64,000 nt of DNA. Origin: an uncultured Cohaesibacter sp. (GTDB lineage: Bacteria; Pseudomonadota; Alphaproteobacteria; Rhizobiales; Cohaesibacteraceae). The stretch lies in assembly GCF_963666525.1 (NCBI RefSeq), contig NZ_OY762905.1, forward strand, positions 1,054,001 to 1,118,000, read 5' to 3'. The notes under the pieces were generated by a model, which saw only the letters and a program-made list of their open reading frames with translations, searched no databases and was not told where the DNA came from. Shown here in pieces: positions 9,371 to 18,408 of the stretch. Every line of letters starts with the position of its first letter. Position 1 is the first letter of the stretch. The position numbers and the translations under genes are program-made.

Positions 9371-9760
9371 TGTCCCAAGCCTCGGCCAAAATCTGCGAAA
9401 CAAAAAGCGCGCCGAGGCGCGCAAATTCGACCGGAAACTACGATTCCTGCCTGCCATTGTCAACCGGGAAAACGCTTCCTGCGGAAGGAATCCTGCAAAT
9501 CCTTGTCATTTCCAGAACTTGTTGATTGAATCGGCCGCTCCATCATGCGGAAAAGCCCCGATTGTGGCCGATTGCGACTGGAAAGACGGACTCGTGAGGT
9601 CAACAAACGGCATAATGCCCCTGCCCCGGTCCTGAGAATCGCCTTCAGACTTGCGAAGCCAGCATTGTTTACAACAAGGTCGGCTTCCGACATAATCCCG
9701 GCAAAGCCGTCAGGCAAAAGACTGGCATCACAAGAAAAGACGACAGCGGGGAGAGAGACA
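9371..9760. other. Intergenic stretch of about 390 bp
   Basis: It lies between divergent rpmJ and the small plus-strand gene at 9761 and should hold both promoters. No frame here is convincing. A minus-strand frame contains the words VVNNAG, reminiscent of a short-chain dehydrogenase motif, but nothing around it supports a gene. Confidence 0.4.
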
Positions 9761-10075
9761 ATGCCTTTCGAACGGACCGGAGACCTCAACTGGCATCACA
9801 AGGAAGTGGTGCTGCTCGATCTCAAATGGGTCGACAAGACGATTGTGGTTTACGTCGAGATGAAGCAGTTCGGTGATCAGGAGCACCAGGGGCATGCCCC
9901 CGCCATTGTCCTGACCCGGGAAAGCAAGGCCCGCAAGGAAGACATTCTGGTGGTTTCCGGGCGGGCAACGGGACAGGTCATGGTGAGCCTTGGCAAGGAG
10001 GACCGGCTGGTCGGACGGATCAACCAGTCCAATCCCCATTCTGCCGGCACGGTCAAATGGCAGATCATGTGCTGA
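9761..10075 (+). CDS. Hypothetical protein, 104 residues
   Basis: Not recognised. The ATG at 9761 follows a good purine-rich ribosome site (GGGGAGAGAGACA). The product, MPFERTGDLNWHHKEV onward, has no signal peptide or membrane segment. It alternates hydrophobic and charged residues (VVLLDLKWVDKTIVVYVEM) and looks like a small beta-rich cytosolic protein with a single C-terminal Cys. It has no close operon partner. Confidence 0.6.
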   Translation: MPFERTGDLNWHHKEVVLLDLKWVDKTIVVYVEMKQFGDQEHQGHAPAIVLTRESKARKEDILVVSGRATGQVMVSLGKEDRLVGRINQSNPHSAGTVKWQIMC

Positions 10076-10254
10076 CAGCATAGGCGCTTGCAACACGGTT
10101 TCTGGGCGCAAGGTCAACACAACCAGACAAAACCTTTGCGAGCAAATTTTAAAATCACTACTGGACAATTCGGTGTCTTGCTTTAGGATCCCAACCATCC
10201 GGAAGCGACGGTTCCGGCGTTCAATCCATCCCCGTTTTCAAGGGAGACTGTTCT

Positions 10255-10467
10255 TTGTCTGATCAACCATTGCACACCGCTAGCGCACTTGAAGGCAAGC
10301 GCCTGATAGAGGCCTTTTTTCACGGCGACCTTGATGCCTGCATGCGCATGTTGATCGATGAGGCGCAGAAGAGAAATTACAGCTTCTCGGAAGAGACGCG
10401 GCGACTGTCACGCGACAGCCTGTTTGCCGGAGCGCAAGACGGCCAGTCAGCCACGGACGCCTGCTGA
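10255..10467 (+). CDS. Small hypothetical protein, 70 residues
   Basis: Not recognised. It begins at a TTG at 10255 preceded by AGGGAG at a suitable distance. The product (MSDQPLHTASALEGKRLIEAFFHGDLDACMRMLIDEAQKRN) looks helical and charged, and the last third is low in hydrophobic residues. An alternative is that only the first 45 or so residues are real; no homology is known to me. Confidence 0.4.
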   Translation: MSDQPLHTASALEGKRLIEAFFHGDLDACMRMLIDEAQKRNYSFSEETRRLSRDSLFAGAQDGQSATDAC

Positions 10468-10635
10468 ACGCAGCGTTGGCGAGAGCAAAGCTTCACTTCG
10501 CCTGCAATCAAGCCAGAGGGGTGACGCCCGCCTTGCCAGTCCCCGCCTGCCAGTCCCCGCCTCGTCAATCGCTGCCCTGACAGACAACAACGCGGCTCCC
10601 GGGGGACACATCCTTGCTGACATTTCCAGACAATG

Positions 10636-10667
10636 AAAAACCCTGTTGCCGACAGCGACAACAGGGT
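10636..10667 (-). terminator. Rho-independent terminator of the ArsB/NhaD-type transporter gene
   Basis: On the minus strand ACCCTGTTG and CAACAGGGT form a 9-bp stem followed by TTTTTCATTG. It sits about 40 bp beyond the transporter stop at 10709. Confidence 0.88.
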
Positions 10668-10708
10668 CAATGCATTTTTGAGCGCTAGCGCGCCTTGTGA
10701 GGCTATCC

Positions 10709-12052
10709 TCAGAAGTAGACGAAGTAGGCAAAGATCGCCGACAGCAGGGTCGTGAAGAGCATCAGCGGGAACGCCAGCTTCATGAAGTCCATGAAGGAGA
10801 TGCGCTGCCCGGCACGCTCTGCGAAGCTAGCCACCATCACGTTGGCGCTGGCACCAATCAGCGTGCCGTTACCGCCAAGACATGCGCCCAGCGACAGACA
10901 CCACCACAGTGGTTCAATGGCCTGAGGCCCGCCCAGATCGGCCTGCATCGCCTTGATCAACGGGATCATCGTGGCAACAAACGGAATGTTGTCAACGATG
11001 GCCGACAGCACGGCAGAGGCACCGAGAATAATCATGCCTGCCAGTTCGACGTTGGTGCCGGTCAGACCGAGCATCTTTTCAGCCATGATTTTCAGAAGGC
11101 CGGTGTGCTCCACACCGAACACCAGAACGAACAGGCCGAGGAAGAAGAAGATGGTTTCCCATTCGACCTGCTGGAAGGCGCTGTGAACGTTGTGAGACTG
11201 TTCTTCAGGCTTGCCACCGAAGCTGCGCAGCAGCAGCAGGAAGGCAGCACCGGTCAGGGCGATCGTGCCCGGTTCCCAGCCCTGGCCATGGCCCCAGATG
11301 AAGCCAGCAAGCACCAGAGCAAGCGTCAGCATGGATTTGGCGAGAAGTACCTTGTCTTCGATGGCTTCGAAGGCATTGTATTTCATCATCGCTTCCTTGT
11401 CTTCCTGCGCCGCAGTCATCTTGCGACCCCAGATGAAGTCGAAGAACAGAAGACAGATGATCAGAATGATCAGGGAGATCGGGCCAACCCACTCAACGAA
11501 GTCCATGAAGCCCAGACCAACGGCGGAACCGATCAGGATGTTCGGCGGGTCACCGATCAGCGTCGAGGTGCCGCCGATGTTGGACGCAAAGATCTGCGAG
11601 AACAGGAAGGGATAGGCCTTCAGATTGAGCTGGTCAGTCAAGAGAAGAGTGACAGGCACAACCAGCAACACGGTCGTCACGTTATCGAGCAAGGCAGAGA
11701 AAACAGCCGTCACGGTTGCCAGAGCAGCAAGCAGCATCCGCGGATTGGCCTTGACCGCCTTGGCGGTATAGATTGCAACGAACTGAAAGACCCCGGAATC
11801 CTTGGTAATCGCAACGATCACCATCATCCCCACAAGAAGGAAGATCGTATTGAAGTCGATACCTTCAACGACGAGTTCGAAGTTCAAAACACCGAGCAAG
11901 ACCAGAAGGCCGGCCCCCAACAGGGAGACGATGGCGCGGTTGATCTTTTCAGAAATAATGAAGAAGTAGGCAGCAATCAGAATTACCGTTGCCACAACAA
12001 GAGGCGACCATCCGAAGACCGCGCTCGTGGCTATTCCACTGGCGTGTTCCAT
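10709..12052 (-). CDS. ArsB/NhaD (ion transporter superfamily) membrane permease
   Basis: A 447-residue integral membrane protein with about 11-12 hydrophobic helices. It carries two symmetrical signatures typical of ArsB/NhaD/P-protein members: DNVTTVLLVVPV with NIGGTSTLIGDPPNIL in the first half, and DNIPFVATMIPL with GGNGTLIGASANVM in the second. Families with these repeats export arsenite, exchange Na+ for H+, or move dicarboxylates; the substrate here cannot be fixed. It starts 95 bp downstream of the CBS-domain gene on the same strand, suggesting a transporter plus nucleotide-sensing regulator. A clear terminator follows. Confidence 0.9.
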   Translation of the reverse strand: MEHASGIATSAVFGWSPLVVATVILIAAYFFIISEKINRAIVSLLGAGLLVLLGVLNFELVVEGIDFNTIFLLVGMMVIVAITKDSGVFQFVAIYTAKAVKANPRMLLAALATVTAVFSALLDNVTTVLLVVPVTLLLTDQLNLKAYPFLFSQIFASNIGGTSTLIGDPPNILIGSAVGLGFMDFVEWVGPISLIILIICLLFFDFIWGRKMTAAQEDKEAMMKYNAFEAIEDKVLLAKSMLTLALVLAGFIWGHGQGWEPGTIALTGAAFLLLLRSFGGKPEEQSHNVHSAFQQVEWETIFFFLGLFVLVFGVEHTGLLKIMAEKMLGLTGTNVELAGMIILGASAVLSAIVDNIPFVATMIPLIKAMQADLGGPQAIEPLWWCLSLGACLGGNGTLIGASANVMVASFAERAGQRISFMDFMKLAFPLMLFTTLLSAIFAYFVYF

Positions 12053-12147
12053 TGATAAACTAAGGCTCTTCTCATTATCTATATGGATGTGGGCAATCGT
12101 GCGCAGTCCACATCCAATAGAAGGTTATCTACTTCGCTGAGCCTACT

Positions 12148-12615
12148 TTAGCGGGATGAATACTCGGCACGTTCCAGTTCAGCAATGGCGGATTGCTCCG
12201 TCACGATCCCCAGAAACCTGTTCGTACCCTTCTCCACGACGGACAGTGGACTGCCGTGTTTGGCCAGCTTGCGAATGCCCTCCCAAACCGACAGGTCGGG
12301 GCTGAGGACCATGGGATCCCGGTTCATTGCTTCGGTCACCGGCTTGTCCCGCAACGCACGCAGACGACGCGCGATATCAGGTTTGGCGCCACGCACAAAA
12401 CCAAGTCGTTCAAGCCCGGACGGCATCCTGACGGAGACGGGAAGCATTTGTTTCAAAAGCGACTCGTACCCAAACATTCCCAAGAAAATGTTGTTTTCAT
12501 CAAGAACCGGGGCAGTACGTATTTGCCGTGTTTCGAGAACAGCCATAGCCTCCTCGACAGTCTGATCGGGGGTCAAACTAACAACTTTATCGACCATTGC
12601 GTCTATGCAGGGCAC
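12148..12615 (-). CDS. CBS-pair domain protein
   Basis: A 155-residue protein made of two CBS motifs (about residues 1-60 and 95-150) and nothing else. The GTG at 12615 is chosen because GGGAGG lies at the right distance; a TTG further out at 12657 has none. CBS pairs bind adenosine nucleotides and usually tune an attached or neighbouring channel, transporter or enzyme. Typical pieces are DQTVEEAMAVLETRQIRTAPV and LGIVTEQSAIAE. It precedes the ArsB/NhaD transporter and may regulate it; that link is inference from order. Confidence 0.85.
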   Translation of the reverse strand: MPCIDAMVDKVVSLTPDQTVEEAMAVLETRQIRTAPVLDENNIFLGMFGYESLLKQMLPVSVRMPSGLERLGFVRGAKPDIARRLRALRDKPVTEAMNRDPMVLSPDLSVWEGIRKLAKHGSPLSVVEKGTNRFLGIVTEQSAIAELERAEYSSR

Positions 12616-13260
12616 GGTAAACCTCCCTATGCTCTTTGGCGGTACGAACGACCGCAAATTTGGATGAGTATAGACTATACCCGATTTTCACGACATCCAA
12701 GGTTCATGCATGGTGTCGCCAGCGGCCTGGTTCAACTTATTCGAGCAAACCGGCAGCCACCCGATCTTCACAGCTCATGGCAACGGACCCTATTCAAGAC
12801 CACAAAAATCCACAAGCTGTCTCTTAGGCGCAGTTTTTATCCCACTAAAGTTGCAGACAAAGAACCGCGGCAACCCTGACAATCCCATATTTCATCAGCC
12901 CGGACCGATCCATGCCGGACAGTCAGGGCAGGCGCCTTATAGACGGAGAGTCAAAAAGGTGCAATCGCGACCCTTAAGTTTTTTTACCCACCAAAGTATT
13001 TAGTCGAAAGGTGTGGATGATCCGATTTCAACCGACAGGTTGCCCCATCTACGGCGAAAAAACGGCAAACATCTGAAACAAAAAGGAAAGAATCGCAAGT
13101 CGGACGCAACAGACGTTCGGGGATCGGCCACGGGGCAGAAAACGCGAAATCCACATTAGCTGTAGAGAAAGTCCCTCAAACAGTCCCCGACCTCCTTTCA
13201 TCTTGCTGCCATGCTACGCTAACAAGGATGAGATAAAGTAGATCTGAAGGAGTTCTTGCC
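12616..13260. other. Intergenic stretch of about 645 bp
   Basis: It lies between the divergent CBS-domain gene and the KdsB-like gene and must hold both promoters; AGATCTGAAGGAGTTCTTGCC just before 13261 is the KdsB-like ribosome site. I saw no convincing gene, repeat or RNA hairpin. Its length is large for two simple promoters. Confidence 0.4.
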
Positions 13261-14043
13261 ATGTCAGTCGCGATCGTCATTCCAGCCAGGTACGGATCAA
13301 GCCGACTTCCCGGCAAGCCAATGTTGCCCATTCTCGGAACCAGCATGCTTGAGCGCGTCTGGCGAATCGCCAAGGCCACCAAGGGCTGCAGCCGAATCGT
13401 TATCAGTACCGAAGATGAGCGAATCATCGATCACGCCAGAAGCTTTGGCGCCGAAGCCATTCTGACTCCGGAAAGCTGCCGCAACGGCACCGAACGATCC
13501 TTTGCCACCATCAAGGCTGCAAACATCACCGAAGAGGCGATCATCAACTTTCAGGGCGATGCCGTCCTGACACCGCCATGGGTCATTCAGGCCATGATCG
13601 ACGAGTTTGAAAAATCGCAGGATGCTTTCGACATCGTCACCCCGGCGACCAGAATGAGCGAAGAGGCGATCCAAAGCCTTGCCGAAAGCAAGAAGATCAA
13701 CCCGGCCAGTGGCACCACCGTCGTCTTCGACAAGAAATACAACGCTCTCTATTTCTCCAAGAACATCCTGCCCTTCGTCCGCGCCAAGGGCTTTTCCTCG
13801 ACCTACCGCCACATCGGCCTTTATGGCTATCGCCGCGAGGCACTGGAACAGTATGTTGCGCTTGAGCCCTCGCCGCTCGAACTGACCGAAGGGCTGGAGC
13901 AGTTGCGCGCCCTCGAATATGGCATGACCGTGCGCGTCGTGATTGTCGATTACCAGAACCGGACCCACGCCTCCGTCGACGCACTTGAGGACATCGGCAT
14001 TGCCGAGGAGATTATCCGCCGTGAGGGAGAGCTGGTGCTTTAG
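13261..14043 (+). CDS. KdsB-like CMP-sugar synthetase (3-deoxy-manno-octulosonate cytidylyltransferase family)
   Basis: A 260-residue nucleotidyltransferase starting MSVAIVIPARYGSSRLPGKP, the KdsB N-terminal nucleotide-binding motif. The family activates Kdo with CTP for lipopolysaccharide. The fold signatures are kept (NGTER at 75, NFQGD at 96-100, RHIGLYGYR, SPLELTEGLEQLRALEYG). However, the QGDE of classical KdsB is QGDA here (Ala101), SGTER is NGTER, and GVDTPED is SVDALED. It may be a paralogue acting on another keto-sugar acid rather than the housekeeping KdsB. A histidine-phosphatase relative follows after 9 bp. Confidence 0.82.
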   Translation: MSVAIVIPARYGSSRLPGKPMLPILGTSMLERVWRIAKATKGCSRIVISTEDERIIDHARSFGAEAILTPESCRNGTERSFATIKAANITEEAIINFQGDAVLTPPWVIQAMIDEFEKSQDAFDIVTPATRMSEEAIQSLAESKKINPASGTTVVFDKKYNALYFSKNILPFVRAKGFSSTYRHIGLYGYRREALEQYVALEPSPLELTEGLEQLRALEYGMTVRVVIVDYQNRTHASVDALEDIGIAEEIIRREGELVL

Positions 14044-14052
14044 GAGGCCATC

Positions 14053-14661
14053 ATGAAACTTGTGCTGATCAGGCATGGCAATACATTCGCAGCCGGCGAC
14101 AAGGTCGTCTGGGTTGGCGCCCGAAGCGACCTGCCGCTGGTGGAGAAGGGCAAGGAGCAGGCCGAGGCCGTCGGCAAGGCACTCGCCAACAGCGACCTCA
14201 CACCGTCGGCCATCTACTGCGGCCCGCTCAAACGCACTGTCGAGACCGCCGACATCGCCATGAAGACTGCCGGCTGGACCGACATCCGCGTCACCATCAG
14301 TGACGCCTTGAGGGAAATCGACTACGGCCTCTGGGAAGCCAGATCCAACGATGACATCCGAAAGGACCACGGCGATGACGCCATCGACGGCTGGCAGAAA
14401 AACAGCATCTGGCCGGAAGGCTTCGGATGGAGCCCCGATCCGGCAACGATCCTTGCCAACTGGAACGCCATGATCGCCGAGATCGAATCCGCCCATGGCC
14501 CGGACGCCACGGCAATCATCGTCACCAGCAACGGCATTCTGAGGGTTGTCTCGCCGCACTATGGCGTCGCAGCCAGCCAGGCCAAGGTCGGCACCGGCTC
14601 CATGTGCCTCATCGAAGGAGGCAAGGTGAGGATCTGGAACGCCAAGGACCTCAAAGGCTGA
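14053..14661 (+). CDS. Histidine phosphatase superfamily protein lacking the second His
   Basis: A 202-residue member of the phosphoglycerate-mutase-like superfamily. The phospho-accepting RHGN motif is at residues 7-10, the pocket segment CGPLKRTVETA is present, and REIDYGLWE supplies the acidic residue. The usual late SHG(G) is replaced by TSNG, so the second catalytic-pocket His is Asn160. It overlaps nothing but follows the KdsB-like gene by 9 bp and is surely in one transcript with it. It could be a sugar-phosphate phosphatase of altered mechanism that works before the cytidylyltransferase. An inactive relative is the alternative. Confidence 0.85.
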   Translation: MKLVLIRHGNTFAAGDKVVWVGARSDLPLVEKGKEQAEAVGKALANSDLTPSAIYCGPLKRTVETADIAMKTAGWTDIRVTISDALREIDYGLWEARSNDDIRKDHGDDAIDGWQKNSIWPEGFGWSPDPATILANWNAMIAEIESAHGPDATAIIVTSNGILRVVSPHYGVAASQAKVGTGSMCLIEGGKVRIWNAKDLKG

Positions 14662-14725
14662 CAGCCCCTGCCCTGCGGCAGGTGGGCGCGACCATCGCGG
14701 CGCAAAGGCCATCCCATTGACAGAG

Positions 14726-14756
14726 AAGAGCGAAGTGACAGGCATCTTTCGCTCTT
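14726..14756 (+). terminator. Hairpin after the KdsB-like/phosphatase pair
   Basis: AAGAGCGAA (14726-14734) pairs perfectly with TTCGCTCTT (14748-14756). No strong T run follows, so termination is plausible but unproven. It lies in the 338-bp gap (14662-14999) that otherwise holds only the importer promoter. Confidence 0.45.
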
Positions 14757-14999
14757 ATCCTACCCCAAAGTGTGGCAACAGCTCAAAATGGCTGTTCCAT
14801 ACTGGACATGCCCCCTCAAATTGTTTCATCTAATCCCATAGCGCCTCCTAGCCGGCTCGAAGCATGTGAGATCGATTGAGATCGGACCGCAACGGGCGAG
14901 GAACGGCGGATGCGCTACGGCACCAGACGCTCCCTGACGCTCAAGGATGCCCGCCAGTCAAAACCGCAACTGCCACACGCGAGGAAAAAGGAAGCCCTC

Positions 15000-15833
15000 A
15001 TGATATCGCCGTTGAAACTCATGGCACTTGCTGCCGCCCTATCAGTCAGTGTCAGTGCCAGCACCGCATTCGCCGCCGGACCATGCGCAACCGGCAAGAC
15101 CCTTCAGGACGGCACCTTGACCATCGCAACCGGCAATCCGGCCTATTTCCCATGGGTCATCGATGATGCACCGGAAAGCGGCAAGGGCTTTGAAGCCGCC
15201 GTCGCCTATGCGGTTGCGGACAAGATGGGGTTTGACGCCGACCATGTCAGCTGGGTGCGCGCCTCCTTCGACGAGTCGATCCAGCCCGGTGCCAAGAATT
15301 TCGACGTCAACATGCAGCAGTTTTCGATCACGGCCGATCGCGACAAGGTCGTCGATTTCTCCGAACCCTATTACACATCTGCCATGGCCGTACTGACCAC
15401 CAAGGCGATTGTTGAAGGCGGGGCCAAGCCGACACTGGATTCGCTAAGAAAGCTGAAATGGGGGGCGCAGGCCTCCACCACAGCGGTTCCGATGCTCGTC
15501 GGTCTGGTCGACCCTGACAGCGACCCGATGCTCTACAATGACAATGCCGACGTCTCCGCCGCCCTTCAGGCAGGCCAGATCGATGCAGCCCTGTTCGATT
15601 TGCCGACAGCGCTGTTCCTGGCCGCGGTTACCGTCAACGACGGCGTCGTGCTGGGCCAGTTCCCGGCAGAGCGCTCGACCAACCCGGACCAGTTCGGCAT
15701 GTTGATGGAAGAAGGCAATCCGCTGAAATCCTGCCTTGACGAAGCCATCACGGCGCTCAAGCAAGATGGCACTCTGGCCAAACTGGAAGCCACCTGGCTT
15801 GCCGAAAGCACTGGCGTACCGGTCATCAAGTAA
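15000..15833 (+). CDS. Amino-acid ABC transporter substrate-binding protein
   Basis: A 277-residue periplasmic protein starting at the ATG at 15000, preceded by AAAAAGGAAG. The signal peptide MISPLKLMALAAALSVSV runs to AFAA near residue 26. The body is of the SBP_bac_3 (polar amino acid) family: GTLTIATGNPAYFPWV, GKGFEAAVAYAVADKMG, DKVVDFSEPYYTSAMAV, QIDAALFDLPTALFLAA. It is the first gene of a three-gene importer unit whose stop overlaps the permease start. The ligand cannot be told. Confidence 0.93.
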   Translation: MISPLKLMALAAALSVSVSASTAFAAGPCATGKTLQDGTLTIATGNPAYFPWVIDDAPESGKGFEAAVAYAVADKMGFDADHVSWVRASFDESIQPGAKNFDVNMQQFSITADRDKVVDFSEPYYTSAMAVLTTKAIVEGGAKPTLDSLRKLKWGAQASTTAVPMLVGLVDPDSDPMLYNDNADVSAALQAGQIDAALFDLPTALFLAAVTVNDGVVLGQFPAERSTNPDQFGMLMEEGNPLKSCLDEAITALKQDGTLAKLEATWLAESTGVPVIK

Positions 15834-16663
15834 TGTCGGAAAGTAAAAAGGGGCCAACCCGTCGGCAGCTTCATGAGCGCAAGCTCAAACGCCGTTCGAT
15901 GATCCTTGCCGCCATTTCCACCAGCGTCGTTGTAGCGGCGCTGGTGATCCTCATCCCGCTGACACCGGGCTGGGAACGGGTCAAGCAGAGCTTCTTCAAC
16001 TGGGACATCGTCGTCCGCACCTTTCCCAAGCTGCTCAACGCCTTCCTGCTGGATGTGGCGATCTTCGCCTGGTCCGTGCCACTGATTGCCGCCCTCGGCC
16101 TTGCCATTGCCCTTGCCCGGGACGTACGCGACCCCGTTTTCTATCCGCTGCGCCTGTTCGGCATTCTCTATACCGACATTTTCCGCGGCGTGCCCGTGGT
16201 GCTGGTGGTCTATCTCATCGGCTTTGGCATCCCCGGTCTCGGCCTGCAGCGTCCGTTCAACTCCCCCTATCTGTGGGGCACCGTGGCGTTGGTTCTGACC
16301 TATGCCGCCTATGTCGCCGAGATCTTCCGCTCAGGCATCGAAAGCATCCACGCCTCCCAGCGCAACGCCGCCCTGTCGCTTGGCATGTCGCCCTCGGACA
16401 CCATGCGCTTTGTCATCCTGCCACAGGCAATCCGGCGCGTGGTCCCGGCGCAGATGAATATTCTCATCGCCCTGCAGAAGGACGTGGCGCTGCTGTCCTT
16501 CATTGGACCGGTGGAGATTTTCCGTCAGGCCGGCGTGTTCAAGTCGCTTCTGGCCAGCTTCACCCCGTATGTAGTTGCCGCCGCGATTTTTCTTGTTGTT
16601 ACCATCCCGGCAACGCGGCTGGCTGACCATATGCTCGCCAAGCAAAATCGGGCCCGCTCATGA
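15833..16663 (+). CDS. Amino-acid ABC transporter permease
   Basis: A 276-residue inner-membrane protein of the HisM/GlnP type. After a basic cytoplasmic leader there are about five hydrophobic helices. The coupling-loop EAA motif reads [24 protein letters not shown], and [12 protein letters not shown] matches the conserved early helix. Its ATG shares a base with the stop of the binding-protein gene, and its end overlaps the ATPase start by four bases, so the three genes are translationally coupled. Confidence 0.94.
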   Translation: MSESKKGPTRRQLHERKLKRRSMILAAISTSVVVAALVILIPLTPGWERVKQSFFNWDIVVRTFPKLLNAFLLDVAIFAWSVPLIAALGLAIALARDVRDPVFYPLRLFGILYTDIFRGVPVVLVVYLIGFGIPGLGLQRPFNSPYLWGTVALVLTYAAYVAEIFRSGIESIHASQRNAALSLGMSPSDTMRFVILPQAIRRVVPAQMNILIALQKDVALLSFIGPVEIFRQAGVFKSLLASFTPYVVAAAIFLVVTIPATRLADHMLAKQNRARS

Positions 16664-17394
16664 AACTGCAAGTCAAGAATGTCCATAAATCCTTCGGCCA
16701 CACCAAGGTGCTCAACGGCATTTCGCTGGATGTTGCCGAAGGCGAGATGACCTGCCTCATCGGCGCATCCGGCTCGGGCAAGTCGACCCTTCTGCGCTGC
16801 ATCAATCTGCTCGAACCGGTCGATGATGGGGAAATCTGGCTCGACGGTGCCGAGATTGCCGACCCGGCGCTCGACCCTCAGCCGATCCGCCAGCGCATCG
16901 GTATTGTTTTCCAGTCATTCAACCTCTTTCCGCACATGACTGCGGAGGAGAATGTGATGCTCGCTCCGCGCCGGATCTTCAAGACGTCCCGCGACGCCTT
17001 GCGCCCCGCCGTTGAAGAGTTGTTCGACCGCTTCGGCCTCAAGGACCGGATGCACCACTATCCCGACCAGCTCTCCGGCGGACAACAGCAGCGCGTCGCC
17101 ATCGTCCGGGCTCTGGCCATGAAACCGGAGATCATGCTGTTTGACGAGATCACTTCGGCGCTCGATCCGGAACTGGTCAATGAGGTTCTGCAGGTGCTCA
17201 AATCGCTCAAACAGGACGGCATAACCATGGTGCTGGCCACCCATGAGATGGCATTTGCCCGCGATGTGGCCGACAAGGTCTGCTTTCTGGACAAGGGCAG
17301 CATTCTGGAACAGGGGACGCCCGCCGACATCTTCTCCAATCCCAGACAGGAACGCACCCGCGATTTTCTGGCCCGTGTGCTGGGGCCGCGTTGA
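16660..17394 (+). CDS. Amino-acid ABC transporter ATP-binding protein
   Basis: A 244-residue ATPase of the GlnQ/HisP type. Walker A is [11 protein letters not shown], the Q-loop is [12 protein letters not shown], the signature motif is [11 protein letters not shown], and Walker B is [14 protein letters not shown], followed by the H-loop ATHEMAFA. It powers uptake with the preceding permease and binding protein. It is convergent with the LysR gene that follows, with only 20 bp between the stops. Confidence 0.96.
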   Translation: MKLQVKNVHKSFGHTKVLNGISLDVAEGEMTCLIGASGSGKSTLLRCINLLEPVDDGEIWLDGAEIADPALDPQPIRQRIGIVFQSFNLFPHMTAEENVMLAPRRIFKTSRDALRPAVEELFDRFGLKDRMHHYPDQLSGGQQQRVAIVRALAMKPEIMLFDEITSALDPELVNEVLQVLKSLKQDGITMVLATHEMAFARDVADKVCFLDKGSILEQGTPADIFSNPRQERTRDFLARVLGPR

Positions 17395-17414
17395 GCAGCC
17401 CGCAAGCGCAGCCC

Positions 17415-18302
17415 TCAGCCCGCTTCGTGACACAGTTGCAGAAACTCGCGGGCAGCAGGGCTCAATGTGCGCGCACGATGGCTGAGTGCCATGAAATCTC
17501 TTGGTGGAAACGGAATGTCGGCAAAGGTGATCTCGCCCGTAGCCACCAGCGGCCGGGCAGCCATTCGGGAAACAGCACCCGCATAGGCACTGCCCACCAG
17601 AGCCGACAACACCGCCTCGTTACTGGGAAATTCCATCGCCAGCTTCAGACTTTCCGGTGCCACCCCGAGGCGCTTTATTGCCGTCTCGAAGGTAGAGCGG
17701 GTTCCAGACCCTTGTTCGCGCATGATCCAGTAGGTTTTTCGGATGAGGGGCAGACAGTCAGGCGCTGTGGCGCGTGCCAAGGGATGATCCGGCGCAATGA
17801 CAATGGCAATTTCATCGTCTATCAGCTTGTCGGACCGCAACAATGGTGCATCGACGTCCCCCTCCACAAAGCCGATTTCCGCCTGCCCCTCCTCCACGGC
17901 ATGCGTCACGGTCTGCGTGTTGCCCACTGTCAGATGCAGACTGATATCAGGATAGAGATCATGAAAATGTACCATCCGCGAAGGCAGCCAATAGCTGGCG
18001 ATGGTCTGGCTGGCGTGGATATTCAACACACCCCGCTTCAGCCCGCCAAGCTCGCTCAGTACGAGAGCCGCTGCATTGGCCCGCGCAAGGGTCGCCCTGG
18101 CTTCTTTCAGAAACAGCTCCCCGGCCACGGTCAGCTCGATGCCGCGCCCGACCCGGTCGAACAACTTCACATTGTGAAAGCCTTCCAGCGCCTTGATCGA
18201 CGCACTGACCGCCGACGGCGTCAGACCGATCGCATCCGCAGCCCGGGTGATATGTTGGCGCTCGGCCACGGCCACAAAGATCGCCAGTTGTTCAAGAGTC
18301 AT
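17415..18302 (-). CDS. LysR-family regulator next to yeiH
   Basis: A 295-residue regulator read from the ATG at 18302 (MTLEQLAIFVAVAERQHITRAADAIGLTPSAVSASIKALE); an ATG ten codons earlier is also possible. The N-terminal winged HTH is followed by a LysR effector domain. It is divergent from a YeiH-type exporter gene, as in the enterobacterial yeiE-yeiH pair, so it probably controls that gene from the shared AT-rich region at 18303-18408. The inducer is unknown; sulfite or a related sulfur compound is suggested only by analogy with YeiE/YeiH. Confidence 0.9.
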   Translation of the reverse strand: MTLEQLAIFVAVAERQHITRAADAIGLTPSAVSASIKALEGFHNVKLFDRVGRGIELTVAGELFLKEARATLARANAAALVLSELGGLKRGVLNIHASQTIASYWLPSRMVHFHDLYPDISLHLTVGNTQTVTHAVEEGQAEIGFVEGDVDAPLLRSDKLIDDEIAIVIAPDHPLARATAPDCLPLIRKTYWIMREQGSGTRSTFETAIKRLGVAPESLKLAMEFPSNEAVLSALVGSAYAGAVSRMAARPLVATGEITFADIPFPPRDFMALSHRARTLSPAAREFLQLCHEAG

Positions 18303-18408
18303 CCAACCATCCAATTCTACTTCACAAAACATACTATATTATTCGATATTTTTGAAAGAAAAATTGTGAGATGGTTTTGCCAATTTCAAGAATTCAAAAG
18401 AGACTTCA

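Noticed and set aside
9460-9789. Minus-strand frame with VVNNAG, reminiscent of an SDR motif
   Set aside because: No Rossmann start, no catalytic region and no ribosome site; it overlaps the start of a better-supported plus-strand gene.
12710-13003. Plus-strand frame in the gap before the KdsB-like gene
   Set aside because: No ribosome site, no conserved content and proline/glutamine-rich random composition.
13297-14745. 482-codon minus-strand frame over the KdsB-like and phosphatase genes
   Set aside because: Both plus-strand genes have clear motifs and ribosome sites; the long opposite frame reflects codon bias.
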